Assembly (NCBI RefSeq): GCF_009905545.1
Contig: NZ_JAAALB010000007.1
Location: 162,794-226,793 of the forward strand
DNA from: Cellulophaga sp. BC115SP
GTDB lineage: Bacteria > Bacteroidota > Bacteroidia > Cytophagales > Spirosomataceae
Direction: 5' to 3'
DNA: 64,000 bases
Positions 44,859 to 54,016 of the stretch are shown piece after piece (positions within the stretch are counted from its first letter, which is position 1; the number at the start of each line of letters is the position of its first letter). The translations under genes were made by a program, and so were the position numbers. The notes under the pieces were generated by a model. It worked only from the letters and a program-made list of their open reading frames with translations, did no database searches and was not told the origin of the DNA.

Positions 44859-45731
44859 TTAGGCGTTAGCAAATATTTTTCCGAAATATACGTCTTCCAA
44901 ATCTGGATTTACCGCTACAAATCCAGCTTCTGGCTGAGTATCTGCTAGCACATTGATAACTGGCGTACCAGCAATCAAGCGATCAGAAATTACCGTAAAC
45001 TGCTCTTTGTAGGTGTTTAGTTCGGCTTTTGTAATACGTTTTTGCCATACTTTTCCTTCTAATTGAGCCATGGCATCAAAAGGATTTCCTTTGTATAATA
45101 CCTGTCCTCGGTTGATAATCGCCATGTCGGAGCATAATTCTTTGACATCTTCAACGATATGTGTTGATAAAATGACGATGGTATTTTCGCCCAGCTCCGA
45201 CAAGAGGTTCAGAAATCTATTGCGTTCGGCAGGGTCAAGACCAGCCGTTGGTTCGTCTACAATGATCAATTTTGGACTCGCAATAAGAGCTTGGGCTATG
45301 CCAAAACGTTGTTTCATACCTCCCGAATAGCCTCCCAAGTTTTTGGTACGAGCTTCCCAAAGGTTGGTTTTTTGTAACAAAGATTCGACTAATTCTTTAC
45401 GTTCGGCTTTATGGGTAATACCTTTCAATACGGCAAGATGGTCGAGTAGCGTGATAGCATCGATTTTAGGATAAACACCAAATTCCTGAGGTAGGTAGCC
45501 TAAGGTTTTGCGAACATCATCTTTTTGAGTAAGCACATTGATGTCTCCCAACATAATACTGCCAGAGTCGGCTTCTTGTAAAGTGGCAATGGTACGCATC
45601 AATGATGACTTTCCTGCACCATTTGGTCCCAGCAAACCAAACATTCCTTGATTGATGGTTAGATTTACATTGTTGATGGCATGTACACCATTCGAGTAGG
45701 TTTTGTTGAGATTGGTAATTGTTAATTGCAT
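44859..45731 (-). CDS. ABC transporter ATP-binding protein (ABC-2 export type)
   Basis: The protein has 290 residues. Walker A GPNGAGKS lies at 35-42, the Q loop at YLPQEFGVYPK, the signature at GGYSGGMKQRFGIAQAL, Walker B at LIIVDEPTAGLDP and the switch His at ILSTHIVED. A C-terminal extension (about 215-290) is typical of ABC-2 export ATPases. It is the first gene of a two-gene operon with the permease-peptidase fusion, 12 bases downstream. Confidence 0.95.
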   Translation of the reverse strand: MQLTITNLNKTYSNGVHAINNVNLTINQGMFGLLGPNGAGKSSLMRTIATLQEADSGSIMLGDINVLTQKDDVRKTLGYLPQEFGVYPKIDAITLLDHLAVLKGITHKAERKELVESLLQKTNLWEARTKNLGGYSGGMKQRFGIAQALIASPKLIIVDEPTAGLDPAERNRFLNLLSELGENTIVILSTHIVEDVKELCSDMAIINRGQVLYKGNPFDAMAQLEGKVWQKRITKAELNTYKEQFTVISDRLIAGTPVINVLADTQPEAGFVAVNPDLEDVYFGKIFANA

Positions 45732-45925
45732 GAGGTCAAAAGGTTTTTAGAAAAAAGAATAAAGGTAATATAGTAAAAAAGTGTAAAAAAGAAATAGAGA
45801 AAAGGATAAAGTGCCCAAATAGTCATATAGGTTACAGAAGAACTTTGAGGATATGATTAACATCGAGGATTTCAAAGATTGAATGGTATGTATAACCTAG
45901 GTTGAGTCCCAAAGATACGGCATAT

Positions 45926-45981
45926 AAAAAACCTCCTGTTTTCTATATGCCTAGACATACAAAATAACGAGGAGGTTTTTA
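45926..45981 (-). terminator. Terminator after frr, with a competing hairpin
   Basis: Read on the minus strand, AAAAACCTCCT pairs with AGGAGGTTTTTT. A second pairing, GGCATATA with TATATGCC (about 45919-45952), shares part of the same bases, so the two hairpins exclude each other. The rest of 45732-46076 shows no gene. Confidence 0.65.
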
Positions 45982-46076
45982 GCGTTCGAACATTCTAATG
46001 ATGTGCAAACGGTCTTATAAAACGGTAGAATACCTTGAAAACGGTTTGATAAAAATCAGTTTCAAGAATATCACAA

Positions 46077-46637
46077 TTATACCGACATAATATCTTTTTC
46101 TTTTTCTACAAAAATAGCTTCAACTTTAGCAATGTAGCTATCAGTCAATTTTTGAACACGCTCTTCACCAGTTTTTACAGCATCTTCAGATACACCATCG
46201 TTTTTCAATTTACGAATAGAATCATTGGCTTCTTGACGAACTTTTCTAACGTTCACCTTAGCTGTTTCGATTTCAACTCTTGCTTTTTTTACCAATTCTT
46301 TACGTCTTTCCTCAGTCATTGGGGGCAAGTTCAAACGAATTACCTCACCGTCATTCATTGGAGAAAGTCCGATATTTGAGTTACGGATAGCCTTTTCGAT
46401 TTCCGCAATCATTTTTTTCTCAAAAGGTTTTACTACGATTGAACGCGCATCAGGAATTGCAATAGACGCAGCACCTGTAAGAGGAGTCATCATACCATAG
46501 TATTCCACCTGAATCCCGTCGAGCATAGCGGGAGTTGCCTTTCCTGCACGAATCTTGGCTAACTCAATAGTTAGGTGCTTCATAGCGCCATCCATTGTTT
46601 CTGTGGCAGCATCAAGATAAAATTCTATTTCTTCCAT
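46077..46637 (-). CDS. frr: Ribosome recycling factor
   Basis: ATG 46637 gives 186 residues, the usual length; the upstream TTG of the open frame is not used. Family segments are clear: TMDGAMKHLTIELAKIRAGK, ATPAMLDGIQVEYYGMMTPL, RSIVVKPFEKKMIAEIEKAI and RLNLPPMTEERRKELVKKAR. Together with EF-G it splits post-termination ribosomes. It follows pyrH, as in most bacteria, but a hairpin lies between them. Confidence 0.97.
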   Translation of the reverse strand: MEEIEFYLDAATETMDGAMKHLTIELAKIRAGKATPAMLDGIQVEYYGMMTPLTGAASIAIPDARSIVVKPFEKKMIAEIEKAIRNSNIGLSPMNDGEVIRLNLPPMTEERRKELVKKARVEIETAKVNVRKVRQEANDSIRKLKNDGVSEDAVKTGEERVQKLTDSYIAKVEAIFVEKEKDIMSV

Positions 46638-46686
46638 TTGTTGTAATGAGTGGGTTGTGAAATTCAAATAGTTCGCTAGAGACTTT

Positions 46687-46736
46687 CAAAAAAAATCGGA
46701 CAGCCCCAAGGTAAAACAACTTTGAGCTATCCGATA
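46687..46736 (-). terminator. Terminator between pyrH and frr
   Basis: On the minus strand ATCGGATAGC pairs imperfectly with GCTGTCCGAT and is followed by eight T. It may only partly stop transcription into frr. Confidence 0.65.
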
Positions 46737-46751
46737 TTTGAAGGTTATTTG

Positions 46752-47462
46752 TTAGCTAATAAAAGTTCCTACATCTTCACCTTGAACAAGCCTAGTAAGG
46801 TTGTCAGGTTTGTTCATATCGAATACGATAATAGGGAGTTTATTTTCTTGGCAAAGCGTAAACGCTGTTGCATCCATAATTTTCAGACCTTTACCTAAAG
46901 CCTCAGCAAATGAAAGCTGTGAATAACGTGTAGCAGTAGGGTCTTTTTCTGGATCAGCAGTATATACACCATCTACACGAGTTCCTTTTAGTACTACATC
47001 TGCCTCGATTTCGATAGCACGAAGTGCTGCCGCTGAGTCAGTTGTAAAATAAGGGTTACCAGTTCCGGCACTGAGGATAATAATTCTTCCTTTCTCAAGG
47101 TGACGAATAGCACGACGACGAATCATTGGTTCGCAAACAGCCTCGATTTTGACAGCAGTCATCAAACGAGTAAACATTCCGTGCTTCTCTAAAGAAGCCT
47201 GAATTGCCATACCGTTGATTACGGTAGCCAACATACCCATGTAATCACCTTGTACACGGTCGATACCAACTTTGGCAGCACTTGCGCCACGGAAGATATT
47301 ACCGCCACCGATTACAATGGCAACTTCGACACCTAAATCGTGTATTTTCTTGATTTCTTGGGCATATTGCTCCAAAATTGAAGGTTCGAGAACTTCGCCA
47401 TCTGAACTGAGGGCTTCACCTGAGAGCTTAAGAAGAATTCTTTTGTACTTGGGTTTGTCCAT
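46752..47462 (-). CDS. pyrH: UMP kinase (uridylate kinase)
   Basis: ATG 47462 gives 236 residues starting [20 protein letters not shown]. The amino-acid-kinase fold is seen in [35 protein letters not shown] and [20 protein letters not shown], with the ending [20 protein letters not shown]. It phosphorylates UMP to UDP and is usually hexameric. TATCTTTG at 47491-47484 on the minus strand is a likely -7 element, leaving a very short leader. Confidence 0.97.
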   Translation of the reverse strand: MDKPKYKRILLKLSGEALSSDGEVLEPSILEQYAQEIKKIHDLGVEVAIVIGGGNIFRGASAAKVGIDRVQGDYMGMLATVINGMAIQASLEKHGMFTRLMTAVKIEAVCEPMIRRRAIRHLEKGRIIILSAGTGNPYFTTDSAAALRAIEIEADVVLKGTRVDGVYTADPEKDPTATRYSQLSFAEALGKGLKIMDATAFTLCQENKLPIIVFDMNKPDNLTRLVQGEDVGTFIS

Positions 47463-47483
47463 GAGAATTTTTTTTTTCGGTCG

Positions 47484-47491
47484 CAAAGATA
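47484..47491 (-). promoter_or_regulatory. Possible -7 promoter box of pyrH
   Basis: TATCTTTG on the minus strand fits TAnnTTTG about 22 bases before the pyrH ATG. I see no good TTTG at the -33 spacing, so support is partial. Confidence 0.35.
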
Positions 47492-47726
47492 AACAAAGTT
47501 TTTTAGTTTGGAATAGCCCCGATTTGAAGTTAAATGATTTTTATCTTTATTCCTGCACCATATAAGTAACAGGAAAGCTTAAATTAAGAATATATCTCTG
47601 GTTCACTTGGATAGTATCCCTATGATTATGAATGCAATCCAATAACTGATATACTAATAACAAATAACTTTTTTACTTATGGAACATAATCTGATAGCTG
47701 AGCGATTTGCGAACTCGCATGCACAC

Positions 47727-47766
47727 AAAAATAGCCCAATTACGCAAAATATGTAATTGGGCTATT
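47727..47766 (-). terminator. Terminator after the biotin carrier gene
   Basis: Fourteen-base arms AATAGCCCAATTAC/GTAATTGGGCTATT pair across a 9-base loop, with a T-run in the minus-strand direction. Nothing else is seen between 47492 and 47822. Confidence 0.75.
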
Positions 47767-47822
47767 GAGTATTTATCAAAAGTGTTAGTAAATGGTTGAA
47801 TCTAGGATTATTACGAATGATT

Positions 47823-48320
47823 TTATTCAAATTCAATCATTACTTGATTTTTCTCTACATTTTCACGTGCGGCTACTTTAATAGATTTTACTTTTCCGTC
47901 GCCAGTAGCTTTTAGTACATTTTCCATTTTCATGGCTTCCAAAATCAATAAAGTATCTCCTTTTTTGACAGCATCCCCAACCGCAACTTTAACGTCAACA
48001 ACCAAGCCTGGCATTGGTGCTTTGAGGTCATTTACTTTTGAAGAGGCTGCATTGCTCATGCCCAGTTGGTCAAGCAAAATATCAAAACGGTCTTTTACGC
48101 CAACAGTGTAAACAGAATTATTGATTTTTAGGACAAAACTCTTGCTTGCATAATCCGCCTCGATTACTTCGGCATTGAACGAACGGTTATTATACAAAAT
48201 ACTGAAATTTCCGTCCTGTGTCTTGGCAAAATCCCAACCAAAAGGTTCTCCATTAAGGATGGTTTCAGTAGCATTTTGTTGAATATCGAAAGTCTTATTA
48301 TTTACACTTGCTTTTAACAT
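47823..48320 (-). CDS. Biotin carboxyl carrier protein / biotin-lipoyl attachment subunit
   Basis: The protein has 165 residues. The C-terminal domain (about 95-165) is a biotinyl domain: LKAPMPGLVVDVKVAVGDAV and LLILEAMKMENVL with the biotin lysine at 131 in EAMKM. The N-terminal 90 residues are a beta-rich linker. The length and PMPG motif fit the carrier subunit of a propionyl- or methylcrotonyl-CoA carboxylase (acyl-CoA carboxylase type) better than AccB. The carboxylase subunits are not adjacent. A DMT transporter gene lies 21 bases upstream on the same strand. Confidence 0.9.
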   Translation of the reverse strand: MLKASVNNKTFDIQQNATETILNGEPFGWDFAKTQDGNFSILYNNRSFNAEVIEADYASKSFVLKINNSVYTVGVKDRFDILLDQLGMSNAASSKVNDLKAPMPGLVVDVKVAVGDAVKKGDTLLILEAMKMENVLKATGDGKVKSIKVAARENVEKNQVMIEFE

Positions 48321-48341
48321 GGCTCTTTTAATTTTGTTTTG

Positions 48342-49229
48342 TTACGAACTTTTATTGACCAAATATACACCAACTAAAATAATTGACATACCTAAATAGT
48401 GCTCAATAAGTATAGCTTCGTTGTCCAGTGCGCCCCAGATCATCGCTACAATCGGAATGAGATAGGTAACAGAGCTAGCCAAAACTGCTGAAGTCATCTG
48501 TATCAGTCTATTAAACAACACCATCGCAATAGCAGAACCCATTACCCCAAGCAAGACACCATAACCCAAAGCAGGCAAAGCTCCGTCTTGCGAAAGCCTG
48601 TCTACAAAGTCTGAACTAAATAAAACTACACCTGACACTGGACCAATAGTCATAAAGATACAACTGGTAATGACCAAGGAGTCGAGACCAATATTAGTAA
48701 GATATTTTTTGGTAAACTGTAGATTGATACCATATAAGAGCGTCGCCAAAATCACCAATAAGGCATATAGGTTAATGGAGATTTTTTCTTTTCCAGCCAA
48801 AACCAACATTAAAGCACCCACAAAGCCTATAATAATGCCATAGAGTTGTCGTTTGGTAATACGATTATTGAAAAACAATCCACCAATGACTAGGGTAAAT
48901 AGCGGTGTTGTTGAATTTAATGCTCCCGAAATAGCGCTATCTAGTTTTGTTCCTGCTAATGAGAAAAGAAAAGCAGGAAAGAGGTTTCCTAAACAACCTA
49001 CAATCAAAAATTTATACCAATCCTTGAAAGGAATTTTTTTGAGGTTATACAAAAAAATAGGTACAAAAAAGCAAAATGCCGAAAAGATGCGCAATGAACC
49101 TACCTGTGACGCTTGAAATACATGAAGGCTTTTTTTGACAAGAATAAAAGAACTTCCCCAGACTAAAGCCAATAAGATTAACAAAAACCAAGCGATGGCA
49201 GAAGTAGATTTAGTAGTAGTGTTGCTCAT
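48342..49229 (-). CDS. EamA/DMT-family transporter
   Basis: From ATG 49229 the protein has 295 residues; a start 21 codons earlier would add a non-hydrophobic leader. Ten hydrophobic helices form two EamA repeats, with LILLALVWGSSFILVKKSLH at the start, ALNSTTPLFTLVIGGLFFNN closing the first, and VTYLIPIVAMIWGALDNEAI in the second. These proteins move small metabolites across the inner membrane; the substrate cannot be predicted. It is probably co-transcribed with the downstream biotin carrier gene. Confidence 0.92.
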   Translation of the reverse strand: MSNTTTKSTSAIAWFLLILLALVWGSSFILVKKSLHVFQASQVGSLRIFSAFCFFVPIFLYNLKKIPFKDWYKFLIVGCLGNLFPAFLFSLAGTKLDSAISGALNSTTPLFTLVIGGLFFNNRITKRQLYGIIIGFVGALMLVLAGKEKISINLYALLVILATLLYGINLQFTKKYLTNIGLDSLVITSCIFMTIGPVSGVVLFSSDFVDRLSQDGALPALGYGVLLGVMGSAIAMVLFNRLIQMTSAVLASSVTYLIPIVAMIWGALDNEAILIEHYLGMSIILVGVYLVNKSS

Positions 49230-49415
49230 AAGAAACAATGTTGAATGAAGCTTTGACCATACATGGTACAGCAAAACAGTTAGCAATGACAAGTTAATGC
49301 TTTTTTAACAACTAAAAATTGAAATAGAGTTTCAGAAACCTTGAAAAAGAAAGAAATACGAGAGAAGACGTCAAGAAAGGATAAGCAAGAACTACTGAAA
49401 AAGGGTCAATAAAAC

Positions 49416-49973
49416 TTAAAACCTTGGGCAATCGGTGCCTTTGCGAGTACGAGTGGGAAGTTTGAGTCCACTTTTAAAACAACTGGTAATGCCCATTTGG
49501 AAGATTGTTCCGCTATTATGTGAGGAAGAAGACGTGCCGATTTCGAAGTGAATACCAATAAATGAACGTACCATCACTCTGATACCCAAAAGGATACCAA
49601 CGGTTGGTGCAAATTGTTTTTGATAATAATCGCCACCTAGCATTGCTCCAAAATAAGGGTCTATATTGGCTTCATCAGAATTGGTTAGCTCTCCAAAATG
49701 TTGATAGCCTCTGAAACTAAATTGCTTAAAATCTGAAAATTCTGATGTGAATTGTGTATACTGAAGACCTAATCCATAGTACGGACTTTTGGTTATACGC
49801 TTTTCGAGTCCGATACAAAAGAGTTGCGGACTATTTTCGAGAATGCGAGTAGATTTATCCCTGTTTAGATCGGAGCCATGGGCAAAGTAAAGATAAATCG
49901 GGTGTAGTTTTTGTGCCTCAATTATATGGCTCAGCCCTATAAGAATAAGGGTTGATAGTATTAGCCTTTTCAC
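49416..49973 (-). CDS. Hypothetical secreted / outer-membrane protein
   Basis: The protein has 185 residues, starting with GTG (49973). A signal peptide MKRLILSTLILIGLSHIIEA precedes alternating amphipathic stretches (YYGLGLQYTQFTSEFSDFKQ, GILLGIRVMVRSFIGIHFEI) and glycine-rich turns, consistent with a small beta-barrel. The C-terminus (SGLKLPTRTRKGTDCPRF) is polar. No family is recognised. Confidence 0.75.
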   Translation of the reverse strand: MKRLILSTLILIGLSHIIEAQKLHPIYLYFAHGSDLNRDKSTRILENSPQLFCIGLEKRITKSPYYGLGLQYTQFTSEFSDFKQFSFRGYQHFGELTNSDEANIDPYFGAMLGGDYYQKQFAPTVGILLGIRVMVRSFIGIHFEIGTSSSSHNSGTIFQMGITSCFKSGLKLPTRTRKGTDCPRF

Positions 49974-50072
49974 AGCTTAAAATTTCTACTTAGGATGGAT
50001 TCAATGTTAAAGAGAGTATGAGTAATGTGGTCATACTCTCTAAATAACTATTCAGACAAAAACTATACCGAA

Positions 50073-51071
50073 TTACTCAGCAACAAGCTCTCCTTGTGCA
50101 TAGAATGCTTGTACATTGGCTAATATTTCTAAGATTTCATCATAACTAAAGGCAGTTACGAGACGCATTCTAAATTCTTTGAAATGAGGTATTCCCTTAA
50201 AATAATTGGCATAATGACGGCGCATTTCGACGATACCTACATGGTTACCTTTCCAACGAATACTAAAGTCGAGATGATGTTTACATACATCTATTCGGTC
50301 TTGAATAGTAGGTAAAGCTAGATGCTCGCCCGTTTTTAGGAAATGTTTAATTTCGTTAAAAATCCAAGGATACCCAATAGAAGCACGACCAATCATGATG
50401 CCATCAACGCCATAACGGTTTTTATATTCTAATGCTTTTTCTGGAGAATCAATATCACCATTTCCGAAAATAGGAATTTTGATGCGAGGATTCTCTTTAA
50501 TTTTTCCAATCAAAGTCCAATCTGCCTCTCCTTTGTACATCTGTACACGTGTACGCCCATGAATTGTCAAGGCTTCGATACCAATGTCTTGTAGTCTTTC
50601 GGCTACTTCTTGAATATTTTTGGTTGACTCATCCCAGCCTAAACGTGTTTTTACGGTCACAGGAAGGTGCGTTGACTCCACTACAGCCTTGGTCATGGCT
50701 ACCATTTTAGGAATATCTTGAAGCAATGCAGCACCAGCACCTTTACAAGCCACTTGTTTTACAGGACATCCGTAGTTAATGTCAATCAAATCGGGACCTG
50801 CTTTGGTCGCAATCTCACCACAAGCTCTCATGGTTTCAATATCCGAGCCAAAAAGCTGAATACCAATTGGGCGCTCGTACTCAAAAATATCCAATTTTTG
50901 TACTGACTTTGCAGCATCACGAATCAAGCCCTCCGAGGAAATAAATTCAGTGTACATTAGGTCGGCTCCGTTGGCTTTGCAAACCGCTCTGAAGGGAGGG
51001 TCAGACACGTCTTCCATCGGGGCAAGCAAAAGTGGAAACTCGCCTAAATCTATATTTCTTATCTTTGCCAT
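50073..51071 (-). CDS. dusB: tRNA dihydrouridine synthase DusB-type
   Basis: ATG 51071 gives 332 residues; the frame opens two codons earlier at a TTG. The FMN TIM barrel is clear: LLLAPMEDVSDPPFRAVCKA, DINYGCPVKQVACKGAGAAL with the catalytic Cys, VKTRLGWDE, LTIHGRTRVQMYKGEADW and GIMIGRASIGYPWIF. It reduces uridines in the tRNA D-loop. It is divergent from the CPBP protease gene, with about 100 bases of shared upstream region. Confidence 0.95.
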   Translation of the reverse strand: MAKIRNIDLGEFPLLLAPMEDVSDPPFRAVCKANGADLMYTEFISSEGLIRDAAKSVQKLDIFEYERPIGIQLFGSDIETMRACGEIATKAGPDLIDINYGCPVKQVACKGAGAALLQDIPKMVAMTKAVVESTHLPVTVKTRLGWDESTKNIQEVAERLQDIGIEALTIHGRTRVQMYKGEADWTLIGKIKENPRIKIPIFGNGDIDSPEKALEYKNRYGVDGIMIGRASIGYPWIFNEIKHFLKTGEHLALPTIQDRIDVCKHHLDFSIRWKGNHVGIVEMRRHYANYFKGIPHFKEFRMRLVTAFSYDEILEILANVQAFYAQGELVAE

Positions 51072-51173
51072 ATTCAATTCTTGCCTGTATGTGCTAGGTT
51101 TTGGTAAATTCCTATAACAAACAGTCTTTTAGAATTATCAAACTCACAATTTTGCTGTAAATTTACAACCAAT

Positions 51174-52103
51174 ATGGCACAATTTGATACTTTTTCGTCA
51201 CAAACTGACAGACCCCTTTTCGCTAAAGTTTTGATTTTGTTTGGATTAACCCTTGTTTTTCTGGCGGTTGGTTCGGCAATTGGTCTAGCTGTTTTCTCCA
51301 ATATGACTGGTGTGCCGATGGCGCAATTCGCTACTTTTCAGGCAAATCCAGATCATTACCCTGATGCATGGTATGCTATGATGCTTTTACAAGCCCTTAG
51401 TACGCCTATTCCATTCATACTTTCTGCTTTGATTTTTTGGAAATATGTCGAAAAAAGGGAAATTAATCAGTGGAGCTTACGTCAACCTACGGCGTTGGTT
51501 TGGGGTATGGTGCTCATATTAGTTATAGGTTTTATGCCCTTCGACTCGTTGTTTATTGAATGGAATAAGTCAATTCAGCTTCCGAGTGCTTTGAAAGGAT
51601 TGGAACAGTGGATGCAAGAAAGCGAGGAGGCTGCCAAGAAAATTACCTTGTATTTTACGGATTTTAAATCATTTCCTCAATTTGTAGTGGCGCTTGTAGT
51701 AGTTGCTGGAACGGCTGCTATCAGTGAAGAGTTACTGTTTAGAGGAGTTTTACAAAATATTTTACTCAAAAAATGGAATAACCCTCATTTGGCTATTTGG
51801 GTAGCTGCGTTTTGGTTTAGCTTTATCCATTTTCAGTTTTACGGATTAATTCCTCGCATGTTTCTTGGAGCCATGTTTGGATATTTATACTATTGGTCGG
51901 GGAGTTTGAGTTTGCCGGTTTGGGCACATTTTGTCAATAATGGTTTTACGATTTTGATGAGCTATTTATATAAAATTGGCGTTTTGGAGGTAAATATAGT
52001 AGAAACAGATTCTGTACCTTGGACGGCGGCTTTGGCTTCGGCCTTGGTATCGGTGTTGATTTTTAGAAAAATCTATCAAGATACCGCACTGAAAATTGAA
52101 TAG
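51174..52103 (+). CDS. CPBP-family intramembrane metalloprotease (Abi/CAAX type)
   Basis: The protein has 309 residues and about eight membrane helices. Active-site motifs are present: the glutamates and Arg of EELLFRGVLQ, His in SFIHFQFYGLIPRMFLGAMF and the final VWAHFVNNG. These enzymes process prenylated peptides or regulatory proteins or, in some bacteria, protect against bacteriocins. In Cytophagales the gene often precedes a DUF2007 gene and cdsA, as here. Confidence 0.93.
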   Translation: MAQFDTFSSQTDRPLFAKVLILFGLTLVFLAVGSAIGLAVFSNMTGVPMAQFATFQANPDHYPDAWYAMMLLQALSTPIPFILSALIFWKYVEKREINQWSLRQPTALVWGMVLILVIGFMPFDSLFIEWNKSIQLPSALKGLEQWMQESEEAAKKITLYFTDFKSFPQFVVALVVVAGTAAISEELLFRGVLQNILLKKWNNPHLAIWVAAFWFSFIHFQFYGLIPRMFLGAMFGYLYYWSGSLSLPVWAHFVNNGFTILMSYLYKIGVLEVNIVETDSVPWTAALASALVSVLIFRKIYQDTALKIE

Positions 52104-52131
52104 TGAGTCTATAAATCAGAAATTTGAAATA

Positions 52132-52353
52132 ATGAACGATTGGCAGAAGATATATGTGTCTGATAGTCCTTTTAAAACAGATTTGGCAAAAGCTTATTTA
52201 GTCGAAGAACATCAGATAGAAGCAGTTGTGATTAACAAAAGAGATAGTTCGTATCTATTGGGTGTATGTGAGCTATATGTGCCAGCTAGTCGTGCTACCT
52301 TGGCGAGGTTTTTATTAGAAAATGAAGGCGGTTTTCAGGATTCGCTGCAATGA
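52132..52353 (+). CDS. DUF2007 domain protein (putative signal-transducing)
   Basis: ATG 52132 gives 73 residues; an upstream TTG inside the previous gene's end is not preferred. The fold starts WQKIYVSDSPFKTDLAKAYL and includes VEEHQIEAVVINKRDSSYLL and a CELYVPASRATLARFLLENE helix, the DUF2007 pattern. Its role is unknown. It lies 28 bases after the CPBP gene and probably belongs to its operon. Its stop overlaps a possible 29-codon frame. Confidence 0.88.
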   Translation: MNDWQKIYVSDSPFKTDLAKAYLVEEHQIEAVVINKRDSSYLLGVCELYVPASRATLARFLLENEGGFQDSLQ

Positions 52354-52439
52354 AAGGTCAAGTCATTGATATACGAAAAAATTACGTGCATTGTGAGGTA
52401 AGTAAGAAGTTTAATTATATTTCTATCAAAATAACATGA
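52350..52439 (+). CDS. Possible very small ORF coupled to DUF2007 (weak)
   Basis: An ATG at 52350 overlaps the TGA of the DUF2007 gene in an ATGA arrangement and opens a frame of 29 codons (MKGQVIDIRKNYVHCEVSKK then FNYISIKIT). The overlap is typical of translational coupling, but the product is too short to match a family and may be chance or the remnant of a longer gene. Confidence 0.2.
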   Translation: MKGQVIDIRKNYVHCEVSKKFNYISIKIT

Positions 52440-52559
52440 ACTTTTGAGCTACAGCATAATCATGCAATTATATTTCGTACAATTATTTAAGTAGTAGTGC
52501 AGCATTAAAATAAACTAAGTGTATGTTTAAAAAAATTATTTGGTTCTCATAAGAAAAAC

Positions 52560-52680
52560 GAAATTTCCATTCGCGACTCCTTACTTTTCTTGTCTTGACA
52601 CAAGAAAAGTAACAAAAGAAAGTCAAGAAATCCTAAACTCGCCTGCGGCTCAAACAATAGGATTTCATAAAAGCGAATAC
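52560..52680. repeat. Dispersed repeat with 13-bp hairpin, family E
   Basis: TTACTTTTCTTGT (52581-52593) and ACAAGAAAAGTAA (52600-52612) pair across CTTGAC. The following text (AACTCGCCTGCGGCTCAAAC) has higher GC than its surroundings and resembles a repeat seen in many bacterial genomes, from memory. It separates DUF2007 from cdsA. No gene is seen in the rest of 52440-52844. Confidence 0.55.
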
Positions 52681-52844
52681 AAATTATTTCATTTTTAATA
52701 ACTTAATAAAATTTAAACATACTCTAAATTATAATGTGAAATATTGATAATTATAATTTTGTATTCATAATTCATCACTCACAATTCAGCACTCATACTT
52801 ATGAAGCTATTCTAAATGAAATTTTAAATTTATTAAAGAAAAGG

Positions 52845-53681
52845 ATGAAGGAAAAATTACAGGGTATGTCCAATCTTCAGCAACGTGTGATTGCTGCAGT
52901 CATTGCAATTCCATTTTTATTGTTTTGTATCATTTATAGCGACTGGACTTTCTATGTCTTATTTGCTTTGATTTCGGTATTGGCGCAATTAGAATTTTAC
53001 AAATTGCTAGGTTTGGATGGCAACGAGCCATTAACCTACTATGGCACTTTTTGTGGGTTTATTTTAGTCACAGTTACGTTTTTGATTGAGAAGGGCATTA
53101 TTCCTTACGAAGACTATTATGTGTTATCACCACTAATGGCGTTGATTTTCTTTATAAAACTCTATAAATCAGAAGATGAAAAGCCATTTAAGAATATTGC
53201 TTATACTTTTTTAGGAGTAATTTATGTTGCTTTGCCTTTTGCTTTAATTATCATTTTGGCTTTCTTAACACCAGATTTCAGATTTAGCTGGCAACGTCCT
53301 CTAGGCTGTTTGTTCTTACTTTGGGCTAGTGATACAGGCGCTTATTTTGCAGGTACAAAATTTGGAAAAACCAAATTGTTCGAAAGAGTTTCGCCTAAAA
53401 AATCGTGGGAGGGAAGTATCGGTGGTTTTGCAGCAGCCATGTTAGTTTCCTTTGTTCTAACTCAATATTTCGATGATTTACAAGATTGGCAATGGTATGT
53501 ATGCGGCGCTATTATCGTGGTGGCTGGTACGTATGGCGACTTGGTAGAATCGCTTTTCAAAAGAAGTATTAAAATCAAAGATTCGGCCTCTACAATCCCA
53601 GGTCATGGAGGGTTTTTGGATAGATTCGACGGTTTGTTATTGTCAGTACCATTTATCATTACATTTTTGAAAATGTTTTAA
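52845..53681 (+). CDS. cdsA: Phosphatidate cytidylyltransferase (CDP-diglyceride synthetase)
   Basis: The protein has 278 residues and about eight membrane helices. The family signature near the C-terminus is intact: SPKKSWEGSIGGFAAA, GDLVESLFKRSIKIKDS and IPGHGGFLDRFDGLLLSVPF. It makes CDP-diacylglycerol from phosphatidate and CTP, the branch point of phospholipid synthesis. ATG 52845 is preceded by AAAGAAAAGG. A terminator follows. Confidence 0.96.
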   Translation: MKEKLQGMSNLQQRVIAAVIAIPFLLFCIIYSDWTFYVLFALISVLAQLEFYKLLGLDGNEPLTYYGTFCGFILVTVTFLIEKGIIPYEDYYVLSPLMALIFFIKLYKSEDEKPFKNIAYTFLGVIYVALPFALIIILAFLTPDFRFSWQRPLGCLFLLWASDTGAYFAGTKFGKTKLFERVSPKKSWEGSIGGFAAAMLVSFVLTQYFDDLQDWQWYVCGAIIVVAGTYGDLVESLFKRSIKIKDSASTIPGHGGFLDRFDGLLLSVPFIITFLKMF

Positions 53682-53698
53682 TTGCTAAAAACAATATA

Positions 53699-53740
53699 AA
53701 AAGCGCCAATGTTCTTCTTTATGAAACATTGGCGCTTTTG
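53699..53740 (+). terminator. Terminator after cdsA
   Basis: A 15-bp stem AAAAGCGCCAATGTT/AACATTGGCGCTTTT with an 11-base loop is followed by a T-rich tail. The rest of the gap to 54016 shows no gene. Confidence 0.85.
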
Positions 53741-54016
53741 CTTTTATAGGGGTGAGTCATAATGATTTCTTGGTATTTGTGATAAAAGAGGATTTATGTA
53801 AAAGATTGAATCCTATTGAGATTAAATTGAACTTAGATCTGAAAAAGACGCTTTACTTTTGTGAGGTAATTCTGTATTTTAGTGTTGTAAATTAATATAG
53901 TGTTTTGGTAAAACGTTAAAAACTGTTAAACCAATACAGGACTACAAGGTCTAATCCTTTAAATTGTATAAGTTTGCGTATTCAATCCGTTGAAATTTCA
54001 AATTAAATATTATACC

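Noticed and set aside
51174..52103. CPBP protease considered as an abortive-infection (Abi) defence gene
   Set aside because: Its place in a conserved-looking CPBP-DUF2007-cdsA order points to a housekeeping membrane role; no other defence genes are nearby.
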